Assembly (NCBI GenBank): GCA_017430325.1
Contig: JAFRNE010000037.1
Location: 1 to 64,000, forward strand
Length of the DNA stretch: 64,000 bases
From: Eubacterium sp.
Lineage (GTDB): Bacteria; Bacillota; Clostridia; Lachnospirales; Lachnospiraceae
Direction of reading: 5' to 3'
In this document: positions 15,424-24,326 of the stretch, piece by piece
Numbering within the stretch: position 1 is the stretch's first letter
How the letters are laid out: every line of letters begins with the position of its first letter
Notes under the pieces: generated by a model
Told to the model about the DNA's origin: nothing
The model's database searches: none
Seen by the model: the letters and a program-made list of their open reading frames with translations, nothing else
Translations under genes and position numbers: made by a program

Positions 15424-15462
15424 CTAGTTTTGATAAAGCAGGATGGTGCAAATGAACTGCTT
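15424..15462 (-). ncRNA. preQ1-I riboswitch aptamer
   Basis: The minus strand has P1 AAGCAG/CTGCTT enclosing TTCATTTGCACCATC, followed by TATCAAAACTA. This matches the preQ1-I plan: short hairpin with UUC and CACC in the loop and a downstream A-rich strand ending ACUA that forms the pseudoknot. Location directly ahead of queD supports it. Ligand binding would bury TTTGCACC and allow the terminator at 15356-15376 to form, turning the operon off. Confidence 0.85.
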
Positions 15463-15471
15463 ATTATTTTA

Positions 15472-16953
15472 TTAAACTCCGAGGAAGCCTCTTACGACCT
15501 TCTCCATATCTTCCTTATCACAAACTGTCTTATGGAGTATCTCGGCATTTCTGATCTCTTCTACTGCATTTGGAACCTTAACGCCTGAAAGCTTCTCAAG
15601 CTCGTCAACAAGCTCGAAATCACCTTTCTCATCGTAGGCAGGATCGATAGCAGTAAGTACGCTTCTTGTAAACTTGTATGGGCTTGCTGTTGAAGCGATG
15701 AGAGTTACGGTATCATCACCGGTCTCCTCTCTGTATTTATCATAGACTTTTGAAGCAACTGCTGTATGAGTATCCATGATATATCCGTCTTCTTTATATA
15801 CAAGTCTGATCTGGTCAGCAACCTCATCCTCAGTTGCATAGCCGCCGTAAAACTTATCAAGCTTCTTCTTCATATCATCGGTAATATCATATTTACCTGT
15901 CTCATTAAGCGACTTCATAAGCTCAGCATTCTTTGCAGAATCATCACCAGCGATATGATAGATAAGTCTCTCAAGGTTGCTTGAGATGAGGATATCCATT
16001 GAAGGTGAGCTTGTAAGTATGAAATCTCTGTTCTTATCATAGGTTCCTGTTGTGAAGAAATCATAGAGAACCTTGTTATCGTTTGAAGCACAGATGAATC
16101 TGTTTACAGGAAGTCCCATAAGGCTTGCATAATAAGCTGCAAGGATATTTCCGAAGTTACCTGTAGGAACAACGATATTTACCTTGTCGCCGACCGCGAT
16201 CACGCCATCCTTAACAAGTCTTGTATATGAATATACGTAGTAAACGATCTGTGGAACCAGACGTCCGATATTGATCGAGTTTGCTGATGAGAACTGGAAG
16301 CCCTTCTCATCAAGATAAGCAGCAAGCTCCTTATCCTGGAAAATATTCTTAACGCCTGTCTGAGCATCATCAAAGTTGCCTGTGATACCTGCAACAAATG
16401 TATTCTTGCCCTTCTCGGTTACCATCTGCTTCTCCTGAACAGGGCTTACACCGTTCTTAGGATAAAATACAGCTATTCTTGTTCCCGGTACATCTGCGAA
16501 GCCTGCAAGAGCAGCCTTTCCTGTATCTCCTGAAGTTGCAGTAAGTATTACTATATCATTCTTGATATTGCTCTTTCTTGCTGAGGTTGTAAGAAGATAT
16601 GGAAGTATTGAAAGAGCCATATCCTTAAAAGCGATAGTCTTTCCATGGAAAAGCTCAATATAGTGTGCATCATGATGCTTAACTACAGGTGCGATATCAG
16701 CTGTATCGAACTTGCTGTCATATGCACTGTTGATGCAGTATTTAAGCTCTTCTTCCGTAAAATCAGTAAGCATAAGCTTCATTACGCTGTAAGCAACCTC
16801 GCGGTAGTCCATCTTAGCAAGCTCTTCAAAGCTTACATCAAGTGCAGGGATCGCGTCAGGAACGAAAAGTCCTCCGTTTTCTGCAAGACCTCTGAGTATT
16901 GCCTGTGATGCTTCTGCTGTCTCTTCTCTGTTTCTTGTACTTCTGTATATCAT
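15472..16953 (-). CDS. thrC: Threonine synthase
   Basis: PLP enzyme that converts O-phosphohomoserine to threonine. The lysine that binds PLP is in GKTIAFKDMAL; TATSGDTGKAALAG is the phosphate loop; an N-terminal YRSTRN...GLFVPDAIPAL block is typical of the long (about 490-residue) bacterial class. It starts 22 nt after the Na/Pi transporter stop with AAAGGAC upstream, so the two may share a transcript. The que leader begins immediately after its stop. Confidence 0.96.
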   Translation of the reverse strand: MIYRSTRNREETAEASQAILRGLAENGGLFVPDAIPALDVSFEELAKMDYREVAYSVMKLMLTDFTEEELKYCINSAYDSKFDTADIAPVVKHHDAHYIELFHGKTIAFKDMALSILPYLLTTSARKSNIKNDIVILTATSGDTGKAALAGFADVPGTRIAVFYPKNGVSPVQEKQMVTEKGKNTFVAGITGNFDDAQTGVKNIFQDKELAAYLDEKGFQFSSANSINIGRLVPQIVYYVYSYTRLVKDGVIAVGDKVNIVVPTGNFGNILAAYYASLMGLPVNRFICASNDNKVLYDFFTTGTYDKNRDFILTSSPSMDILISSNLERLIYHIAGDDSAKNAELMKSLNETGKYDITDDMKKKLDKFYGGYATEDEVADQIRLVYKEDGYIMDTHTAVASKVYDKYREETGDDTVTLIASTASPYKFTRSVLTAIDPAYDEKGDFELVDELEKLSGVKVPNAVEEIRNAEILHKTVCDKEDMEKVVRGFLGV

Positions 16954-16974
16954 AACATCAGTCCTTTCATGTTA

Positions 16975-19134
16975 CTATTTTTTGTTCTTCTTACCACCGG
17001 AATTCTTCTTATCCGACTTGTCTTTATCTGTGCTATCTAATATAGCGTCTTTTTCAGATTTTTCAATCTTATCTTTTTCTGATTTTTTCTTGGCTGATTT
17101 TTCTTTATCGCCTTTTTCCTTTGAAGCCTTATCTTTTGAGGTCTTTTCTGACTTATCTTTTTCTTTATCAGCCTTTTCCTTGGCAGCCTTTTCAGACTTC
17201 TCCTTCTTATTCTTTACAGCCTTAGCAGTCTTCTCTGCTTTCTCGTCGATCTCGATCTCAACTGGCTCAGACTCTTCGTCTTTCTTCCTGAGAGCATTGT
17301 CTCTCTCCTCGCTCTCTCTGAGCAGTCTTTCTCTCTCCTCAGCTGAAAGCGGAACAAGTATCGGATCGATATATCTCGACTCGTAATATCTGTATAGTGC
17401 CTTATATTCTTCACTGAAGCTGTCATTTGCATGACCGTGCATCTCATCGAAGTCGCGGTCATTTCTGAGCCTCTTGATAACGTGAAGTGAAATATTTGAT
17501 GAATGAGAAGCTATTCTTTCAAAGCAGTTAAGCAGGTCGAAGAGATATACACCACCCTCGATACTGCAGTTGCCGTCCTGAAGTCTGTCAACATGATGAG
17601 ATTTGATGATCTCAACAAGCTTCTTTACAGCCTCTGAAAGCGGCTCAACTCTGACAGCCTTGCTCATATCATTATTAAGGAATGACTCATATGTCATCTC
17701 AAGTGCATACTGAACCGAAGCGATCATGGTGTCGACCTCTCTATGTCCTTCAGGAGAAAAATGGAAGCCTCCTTCATTCTTATCCCTTGCAACATAGGCA
17801 ATATTCATACAATAGTCGCCCATTCTCTCAAAGTCACTTATCGAATTAAGTATTTCCGTAACAACAAGCTTGTCATCATTTGTCAGCCTCTTACGGTCGA
17901 TCTTGATAACATATGTTGAAAGTGCAGTCTCACACTTATCTATAAAGTCCTCATTCTGCTCAAGCAGCGTGAACTTTTCTGCATCGTAATTATAGATCAT
18001 GCTTGTTGCAGTTTTATAATTCCAGGTAATCGCCTCACCCATTTTGATCATGAGATTCTTGCACTGCTCAAGCGCGATAGTCGGAGTTTTGAGGAGCATA
18101 TTGTCAAGCTTCGCAAGCTCTTTATCCTGCTCAGGAACCTCTTCTGCACCGATAACCTTATCAGCAACACGTCCAACCCACTCTGTAAGGAAGAGAAGGA
18201 TCACACTTGTAAATACGTTGAATGCAAGATGAAGTGTAGCTATATCACCTCTGTTAACCGTATATTCGAAGAACGGAAGTCCTGCGGTATAATACAGCAG
18301 ATAGGTGAGTCCCATCAACACAACAGCACCAAATATATTAAAGAAGATATAACCGAAGGCAACCTTCTTTGCTTTCTTATTTGCGCCGAGCATACTAATC
18401 GCAACCGGCATACACTTTCCTATATTAATACCGATGATAAGAGGTATTGAAACAGAAAAGGTTATGGTACCTGTAGCCGAAAGGGCCTGAAGGATACCGA
18501 CAGAAGCATTTGAGCTCTGGATGATCGCTGTAATAAGAAGTCCGGCCAGAAGACCGAGCATCGGATTGCTGAAGCTTGAGAAGAAGCTCTGGAACTTCGC
18601 TGATTCACGAAGCGGTTCAAAGACCTCCTCCATAAGCAGCATACCGTAGAAAAGCATACCAAGTCCCACAAGGATGCTTGCTATCTGCTTTGGCTTTTTC
18701 TTCTTTCCAAAGAGCATGATAAATGCTCCGACACCAACAAGGAGCGGTGCGAAAGACGCCGGCTGGATAAACTTCAGAAAAATATTTTTCGTGCTTACAT
18801 CACCGAGTCGGAGGATCTGCGCGGTAGCCGTACTACCGACATTTGAACCAAATACAACAGGCAGAGCCTGTGTCAGTCTCATGATACCGGCATTTACAAA
18901 ACCGCTCAGCATAATAGTGACCGCTGCCGAGCTCTGGATAACAGCTGTAACTCCTGTACCGAAGGTCCAGCCCTTGATCCTTCCGCCCGCCTTGCTTCTT
19001 CCGGTTGTTATCTTCTCAAGCACTCTCTCGAGCCCTGAACCGGCAAGCTTTTCAAGGGACGTACACATAAGACTCATTCCATAAAGGAAAAGCCCCAGTC
19101 CACCTAACAATTGTAATACCGACATTATGTTCAT
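16975..19134 (-). CDS. Na/phosphate cotransporter family protein with PhoU-like domain and Lys/Glu tail
   Basis: Residues 1-310 have eight or nine hydrophobic segments with the duplicated QSS motif of NptA/PNaS transporters: VIQSSAAVTIMLSGFVNAG and IIQSSNASVGILQALS. Residues about 345-560 are PhoU-like helices (MIKMGEAITWNYKTA, DFERMGDYCMNIA). The last 110 residues are an extreme low-complexity Lys/Glu/Asp/Ser run (EKADKEKDKSEKTSKDKA and on), not part of the family. Likely imports phosphate with sodium, or acts in phosphate homeostasis via the PhoU part. The tail is cytoplasmic by prediction and its role is unknown. Confidence 0.9.
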   Translation of the reverse strand: MNIMSVLQLLGGLGLFLYGMSLMCTSLEKLAGSGLERVLEKITTGRSKAGGRIKGWTFGTGVTAVIQSSAAVTIMLSGFVNAGIMRLTQALPVVFGSNVGSTATAQILRLGDVSTKNIFLKFIQPASFAPLLVGVGAFIMLFGKKKKPKQIASILVGLGMLFYGMLLMEEVFEPLRESAKFQSFFSSFSNPMLGLLAGLLITAIIQSSNASVGILQALSATGTITFSVSIPLIIGINIGKCMPVAISMLGANKKAKKVAFGYIFFNIFGAVVLMGLTYLLYYTAGLPFFEYTVNRGDIATLHLAFNVFTSVILLFLTEWVGRVADKVIGAEEVPEQDKELAKLDNMLLKTPTIALEQCKNLMIKMGEAITWNYKTATSMIYNYDAEKFTLLEQNEDFIDKCETALSTYVIKIDRKRLTNDDKLVVTEILNSISDFERMGDYCMNIAYVARDKNEGGFHFSPEGHREVDTMIASVQYALEMTYESFLNNDMSKAVRVEPLSEAVKKLVEIIKSHHVDRLQDGNCSIEGGVYLFDLLNCFERIASHSSNISLHVIKRLRNDRDFDEMHGHANDSFSEEYKALYRYYESRYIDPILVPLSAEERERLLRESEERDNALRKKDEESEPVEIEIDEKAEKTAKAVKNKKEKSEKAAKEKADKEKDKSEKTSKDKASKEKGDKEKSAKKKSEKDKIEKSEKDAILDSTDKDKSDKKNSGGKKNKK

Positions 19135-19213
19135 AAATTGTTTCCTTCTTTATAATAGTAACCTGCATTTATGCGCAATCAGATGTACTATAACATACTT
19201 ATTCTCGAAAAAC

Positions 19214-19240
19214 AACACCCCTTCAAAATGAAGGGGTGTT
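19214..19240 (-). terminator. Terminator after the 3D-domain gene
   Basis: AACACCCCTTCA pairs with TGAAGGGGTGTT; on the minus strand it is followed by GTTTTTC. Confidence 0.85.
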
Positions 19241-19259
19241 TGATGATTCTCTCTATTTA

Positions 19260-20141
19260 TTATTTTGAATATACCTGAACTGTTCTTCTACCGTAGTTAA
19301 GAGCTTCCTGATGTGAATCAAAATAGATATCGATCCTATGTCCGCCGATGGCACCACCAACGTCCTCAACAACGTATGTATGTCCATCTATAACGAGCTC
19401 TGTACCAAATGGGAAGATGCTTGTATCAGCAGCAATAGTTCTACCGGCTGTACACTGTGTTCCACTTGCTGTAATACCATCTGTCTTACCGCAGCAGTAA
19501 GCACATGCACAATAAGCTGTTGCAACAAACTCTCCAAGGTAAGTTCCTGAAGGCTCATCAGACTCAACCGCTACAGTTTCAGTGGTTGTATCCTCAGCTT
19601 TAACTTCTGCCTTGCTGTCATCCTTCTCGACCTCAGTCTGCTGCTTTGCTCTTTCCTCAGCCTCTGCCCTAGCCTTAGCTTCTGCATCGGCCTTAGCCTT
19701 TGCTTCCTGCTCCTTACGAGCTTCCTCTTCCTTCTCTGCTTTCAGCTTCTGAAGAGCAATCTTGTTCTTCTCATCATTATCCTTAGCAAGAAGTACTGCC
19801 TCGTAATTCTTTTCGGAAACCTCGATCTTGGCATACTGATCAGATTCAAATCTCTGAGCTACCATTTCATCGTAGGAAATCCTGTCCGTTATATTTTCTG
19901 TTGAAGCCTCTGCCCTGATATCAGATATTGAAAGCATCCTGCCGTCTGAAGGAACATCATTTGTCTTAGCTGCTGTTACTGAGCTGAAGCAGATAATACC
20001 AAGTGCTGATATGACCGCTACGCTCTGAAGCTTCTTAGAACATTTTCTGACAACCCTTTTAACATCATGCTTCTCCGCAAAGCTCTTTACAGATCTTACG
20101 GCTTTAATATCGCTGATATCAAAATCCTTATCAAACTTCAT
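19260..20141 (-). CDS. 3D-domain cell-wall protein, probable lytic transglycosylase-like
   Basis: A basic N-terminus and a hydrophobic segment at about 42-60 (VAVISALGIICFSSVTAA) form a signal or anchor. Residues about 120-195 are an Ala/Lys/Glu coiled coil. The last 95 residues are a 3D domain: EFVATAYCACAYCCGKTDG, GRTIAADTSIFPFGTELVI, and VEDVGGAIGGHRIDIYFDSH with the three Asp residues that name the fold. Such proteins act on peptidoglycan, like YuiC and the RpfB/MltA catalytic fold. Strong promoter at 20221-20249 and own terminator make it a single-gene unit. Confidence 0.88.
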   Translation of the reverse strand: MKFDKDFDISDIKAVRSVKSFAEKHDVKRVVRKCSKKLQSVAVISALGIICFSSVTAAKTNDVPSDGRMLSISDIRAEASTENITDRISYDEMVAQRFESDQYAKIEVSEKNYEAVLLAKDNDEKNKIALQKLKAEKEEEARKEQEAKAKADAEAKARAEAEERAKQQTEVEKDDSKAEVKAEDTTTETVAVESDEPSGTYLGEFVATAYCACAYCCGKTDGITASGTQCTAGRTIAADTSIFPFGTELVIDGHTYVVEDVGGAIGGHRIDIYFDSHQEALNYGRRTVQVYSK

Positions 20142-20161
20142 ATATATCTCCTTTTTGAGTC

Positions 20162-20203
20162 TAATTGTTTAACCAACATTAATAAAATGTTACAAAACAA
20201 TTA
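20162..20203 (-). promoter_or_regulatory. Long leader hairpin of the 3D-domain gene
   Basis: TAATTGTTT pairs with AAACAATTA across an inner AACATT/AATGTT stem in the 70-nt leader. No T-run follows; it may affect mRNA stability or translation. Not a recognised riboswitch. Confidence 0.45.
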
Positions 20204-20220
20204 ATTTTTAGGTAATGCCC

Positions 20221-20249
20221 ATTATATTCTCAAAAGGGGATTTGGTCAA
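20221..20249 (-). promoter_or_regulatory. Promoter of the 3D-domain gene
   Basis: TTGACC (20249-20244), 17-bp spacer, TATAAT (20226-20221). Confidence 0.8.
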
Positions 20250-20318
20250 GTGTTTTCGGCTCTTTTTGTTAAATTTGCCCAAATAAGTTCCTGTTTTTGT
20301 ACTCATTCCAGCCTTTTT

Positions 20319-22607
20319 TCAGTCTATTTTGGGGTATTTTTGCTCAAACTCCTCCACCGTAACAGGTTTTGTAAAATAATAACCCTGGAAAAGCCGGCAG
20401 CCCATTTCTGATAAAGCCTTGTATTGAGCATCTGATTCAACGCCCTCTGTAAGCGATTCTATATTCAGATCTTTAGTCATATGAATGATATTTTCAACTA
20501 TTTTGAGTGCCCTGCTGCTTGTTTCCTCACTATCTCCCGACTGTCTGAGGAACATCATATCGATCTTAAGTACATCTACCGGTATTTCCTTCAGCATATT
20601 AAGTGAGGAATAACCGCTTCCGAAGTCGTCCATTTCTACGATAAAGCCAGCTTCCTTAAGCTCTTCAATAGTCTTCTTACGTTTTTCGGTATCATTTATA
20701 AAAACACTCTCTGTAATCTCAACCCTGAGCCTTGTCGGATTGATACCGTAATCCTTGACGTATTTCTTAAGAGTACCCAGAACATCCATGAAATAGAAGT
20801 CTTTAGGAGAGATATTAACAGATAAAAATGTATCTCTGCCGCTTCTCCTCCATCTTGAAAGGATCTCACAGGCCGAACGCCACATATATTTATCAACCTC
20901 GGCTATAAGTCCGTTCCTTTCAAATACAGGAACAAATCTTTCAGGGGAGAGCAGGCCATACTCCGGATGGTTCCACCTTACGAGCGCCTCAGCACCAACT
21001 GCCCTGCCTTCCCTGTTAACTATAGGCTGAAGATAAGGTACGATCTGCTTTTCATCTATGGCAGCTAGCGCCTGCTGGGAGATCTTCTGATCCCAGATGA
21101 CCATCTCTCTCATTTCATCATCATAAAATGCTATATGCTTGCGCACATCATCCTTGATGGTCGCGATAGGCATCCTGGCTCTGTCGAACATAGTAGAAAC
21201 ATCCAGCTCAATATCATTTACCTCATAGATACCAACATGTATCATCAGCTTATATGATTTATCCTTATCCTTGACAATAAAGTTTGAAAGTTCATTTTCC
21301 ATCCTCTTCTTATCAAGTTCATTAGCCGGTATAAGAATACCAAAGGTATCTCCCGCGAGACGACCATGGATACATTTTCCGGTAAAGTTGGTCCTCAGCC
21401 ATCTTGCGATAGTCTTGATCGCAACATCTCCAAACTCTGTTCCGAAGACGTCATTTACCATCTTGAAGCCTTTTACATCAAGAAAAGCCACAATGAACTT
21501 TTCCTTTTTATGCTCTTCAAGTTGCTTTTTGATCCTCTCATATAAATATTCGCGATTGTACAGGCCGGTCAGCGCATCATGAGTAGCATTAAATATTTCT
21601 GCTCTAAGATTTCTCTGCTCTTCCGTATTATCCCTGATACTGATGAAGGAACCCGATATTCTGTCCTTTTCATCGTAAACAGTTCTCTTTTCAATCGCAT
21701 AATATCTTACACCCTCTTCGCTGACTAGGGCTTTATTCATATTCCAGTCAGCGTCACGATCTTTAACCTCTCCGAACTTCTCGATAAGCCCCTTCGAAGC
21801 CATCTCAAAATGATTGCCCTCTATACCTGTAAGCTTCTTGCCCGGTTCATTCGCCCAGATACATCTGTGGGACCCGTCATAGAAGAACATGGCGTCCGGC
21901 ATCTCCGAAACGATACCGCTCAGCATACGGTCAAGCAGTCTCCTCGGCTTGTAGAAAAGCGAGAAGTAAAATACAAGTATCGCAAATATTCCGAAGCCTA
22001 TCATAGATCTGTCGATAGGCGTCCTTGAAAATATCATTATGGTCTGCCAGAGTATTCCGATAATAAAGGAAATAAATATTACCACATATTTTTCAGCATA
22101 TATTCTCGGGGTACGTCGGATCTTCATGAAGTATGCCACAACAAGACTGAAAATGACTCCGTAGCATACAACTCTGTGATAAACCTGTCCCATATAAGGG
22201 ACAAGTCTGTAATAAGGCATCCCTGCAACAGTTATCTTCTCTGTTTCGAAGGCCTGCCTGAAGAAAGGATTGAAGCCATACTGGATAATATCAATCGCCA
22301 GAAGTGCATAGGTGAAATACTTTGCCAGCTTTGAATTCCAGGTCATATCACAGTATTCAAAGGTGAAGCGGATCAGCCCGTACATCAGGATATCCATTCC
22401 TATGTAATATATGTAGCAGCCCACTTCAGAGAGGATCTTGTTATCAGACACAACAAGAATAAGATTACCGGTTATCGGGAATAAAAATGTGCATATTAAA
22501 ACACATACCGTCTTACCGATACTCTTAGAAGAATGTCTTGCAAATATAGCAGCGACAGTAAGTATTAAGATTAAAACCAGAAATACAATTCCAAAAAAAA
22601 CTCTCAT
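20319..22607 (-). CDS. Membrane 7TM-PAS-GGDEF-EAL protein, probable c-di-GMP phosphodiesterase
   Basis: Residues 1-220 have about seven hydrophobic segments (VFFGIVFLVLILILTVAAIF onward), like the HisKA_7TM sensor. A PAS domain follows at about 230-335 (MLSGIVSEMPDAMFFYDG). GGDEF at about 345-500 is degenerate: GRLAGDTFGIL replaces GGDEF. EAL at about 510-755 is complete: GAEALVRWNHP, NISPKDF, VEITESV, EMDDFGSGYSSL, LKIDMMF and LTEGVES, so hydrolytic activity is likely. The 7TM part suggests an external or membrane signal. Start ATG 22607 has AGAGGGG upstream. It stands alone between the 3D gene and the S66 peptidase. Confidence 0.9.
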   Translation of the reverse strand: MRVFFGIVFLVLILILTVAAIFARHSSKSIGKTVCVLICTFLFPITGNLILVVSDNKILSEVGCYIYYIGMDILMYGLIRFTFEYCDMTWNSKLAKYFTYALLAIDIIQYGFNPFFRQAFETEKITVAGMPYYRLVPYMGQVYHRVVCYGVIFSLVVAYFMKIRRTPRIYAEKYVVIFISFIIGILWQTIMIFSRTPIDRSMIGFGIFAILVFYFSLFYKPRRLLDRMLSGIVSEMPDAMFFYDGSHRCIWANEPGKKLTGIEGNHFEMASKGLIEKFGEVKDRDADWNMNKALVSEEGVRYYAIEKRTVYDEKDRISGSFISIRDNTEEQRNLRAEIFNATHDALTGLYNREYLYERIKKQLEEHKKEKFIVAFLDVKGFKMVNDVFGTEFGDVAIKTIARWLRTNFTGKCIHGRLAGDTFGILIPANELDKKRMENELSNFIVKDKDKSYKLMIHVGIYEVNDIELDVSTMFDRARMPIATIKDDVRKHIAFYDDEMREMVIWDQKISQQALAAIDEKQIVPYLQPIVNREGRAVGAEALVRWNHPEYGLLSPERFVPVFERNGLIAEVDKYMWRSACEILSRWRRSGRDTFLSVNISPKDFYFMDVLGTLKKYVKDYGINPTRLRVEITESVFINDTEKRKKTIEELKEAGFIVEMDDFGSGYSSLNMLKEIPVDVLKIDMMFLRQSGDSEETSSRALKIVENIIHMTKDLNIESLTEGVESDAQYKALSEMGCRLFQGYYFTKPVTVEEFEQKYPKID

Positions 22608-22702
22608 CAGTAACCCCTCTTAATTACCAATAGAATGGTATTTCAATTAATTAATACTTATGCTCAACACTACTTACCGGATAGTTTAATATCATCCGGA
22701 TG

Positions 22703-23791
22703 TTATTTCAGATCATATTTGATGACAAGGCTGTTATCCTCTGCCACAACCTCTGCCAAAGCACCGCTTATTATCGGCATCTGCGGTGGAAGGTGGCCTA
22801 TGTCAGTATCCATGATTATCGGAACTCCCAGCTCGCCGAGAATACCGGTCACGGCATTGTACTGGTCAACGCCGAACATCTCCTCGCCGTAATGAAGCGG
22901 TCTTCCGATAAAAAAGCCCTTAACGTATTTGAACCAGCCTGCTTCTCTCAGATGGAAGAAGGCTCTTCTCATATCCATAGGATTGTGGTCACAGCATTCA
23001 AGGAACCAGATAAAACCGTCCTCCTTATATCTTTCAAGGAAGTCCGCAGTCTTGTCATAACGCGTTCCGCAGAGATTCACGAGACAGTCAACGCAGCCGC
23101 CGATAAGACGACCCTTGAAGCTAATTTCTGCCGCAGCAGCCTGAGCTATCTCCCTCACTCCGTTATTTACTCCCACTGCATCCGTCGAACCGGTCTCAGG
23201 AATAAATACTCTCTGCTTATAATCCTCCGTAAGATTGTAAGGCTCATATGGATGCTCCTCATCCTTAAAACCGTCCTTCTCCCACTTCGGATAGTTATGA
23301 ACCTCTGGAAGTTTTCCGCAAAGAAGCTTAAAAGCATCCTCGAGAGACTGTGATAAAGGCTCCATTCCGAAGGATGATGCACAAGGTCCGTAAATAGCTG
23401 CTGTATCAAGCAGTGTCGTTGAAAGGAAGGTGAAGTTTGTTATATCTGAATAGCCCATAACCCACTTCGGATCAGCTTCTTTCAGTTTCTCCCAATCAAC
23501 AAAAGGAAGTATCTCGCACATAAGCTCTCCGCCGCCACAGGTTATAAGCACATCATTATCAGCTGATGCATACATCTCGCTCAGCTCAGCCGCACATTTC
23601 TCTGGGGTATTACTAATTCCAAGGCCCTCTCCCGCATAGCAGTTTGGTCCGAGAACCGTTTTATAGCCCCACTCCTTAAAACGTTTCAGAGCATTGTCAA
23701 ATGCACTTTTATAAGGATCTATATTGCATCCAAAGGACGGTGCCGCAAAGCCTATCGTTCCGCCTTCCTTTAAAAAATCAGGATATCTCAT
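22703..23791 (-). CDS. S66 family peptidase (LD-carboxypeptidase/MccF-like)
   Basis: The 362-residue protein has the S66 order: TIGFAAPSFG near the start, LITCGGGELMCEIL, the nucleophile Ser in WVMGYSDITNF, a Glu in FIWFLECCDH, and the His in DTDIGHLPPQMPI. Family members remove the terminal D-alanine of murein tetrapeptides in recycling, or cleave microcin C-like peptides (MccF); the pattern here cannot separate the two. No signal peptide, so cytoplasmic. Monocistronic by position. Confidence 0.88.
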   Translation of the reverse strand: MRYPDFLKEGGTIGFAAPSFGCNIDPYKSAFDNALKRFKEWGYKTVLGPNCYAGEGLGISNTPEKCAAELSEMYASADNDVLITCGGGELMCEILPFVDWEKLKEADPKWVMGYSDITNFTFLSTTLLDTAAIYGPCASSFGMEPLSQSLEDAFKLLCGKLPEVHNYPKWEKDGFKDEEHPYEPYNLTEDYKQRVFIPETGSTDAVGVNNGVREIAQAAAAEISFKGRLIGGCVDCLVNLCGTRYDKTADFLERYKEDGFIWFLECCDHNPMDMRRAFFHLREAGWFKYVKGFFIGRPLHYGEEMFGVDQYNAVTGILGELGVPIIMDTDIGHLPPQMPIISGALAEVVAEDNSLVIKYDLK

Positions 23792-23939
23792 CTTACTCTC
23801 CTAACATGACAGAGTTTCATCCACCCTGCACTATTATTTATATATAAACAACAGGTTACAAAAACCCATAAAAATATATTTATATTATACTTGATTTCAG
23901 CTTTTCGCCAATAAAAATATCTGTTTAATTACACAAATA

Positions 23940-24221
23940 TTACCAACTTGCCAGTACCTTAAAGCTTCTCTCGCCCTCTTCGATTGGCACCTTACGGCGC
24001 TCGATATCCATGATATCAATGAATCGTCCGCCGTAGATCTCTGCCAGAACCTTTCCGATAGATGCCTCATCGCCCTGCAGCTCCATCTCCACAGAGCCGT
24101 CGTAATTGTTACGCACCCAGCCGGTCAGCCCGTAAGCCCTTGCGGCATATTTTGCTGTATAGCGGAAGCCCACGCCCTGGACATTCCCGCGGAATATGAA
24201 GTGTTCTCTAACTATATTCAT
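23940..24221 (-). CDS. acyP: Acylphosphatase
   Basis: The 93-residue form starts at ATG 24221 and reads MNIVREHFIFRGNVQGVGFR; catalytic Arg is in GVGFRYTAKY and catalytic Asn in GWVRNNYDGSVEME. It hydrolyses acyl phosphates such as carbamoyl or 1,3-bisphosphoglycerate. AAAGGAT lies 10 nt upstream; a longer start at 24266 would add 15 unconserved residues. Downstream of the parE-parC pair and probably unrelated to it. Confidence 0.9.
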   Translation of the reverse strand: MNIVREHFIFRGNVQGVGFRYTAKYAARAYGLTGWVRNNYDGSVEMELQGDEASIGKVLAEIYGGRFIDIMDIERRKVPIEEGERSFKVLASW

Positions 24222-24326
24222 TCTATTCTTATCCTTTTCAAACCCAAACATATTCCCTAACTCCATACAAAGAATCGTTAATCCTGCAAGTCTCCGGTGG
24301 CGCTCTTGTTTTGCATTATGTCAACC

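Noticed and set aside
22620..22702. CCGGAT repeat as a terminator of the S66 peptidase gene
   Set aside because: The stem is short with a large loop and has no T-run on the minus strand.
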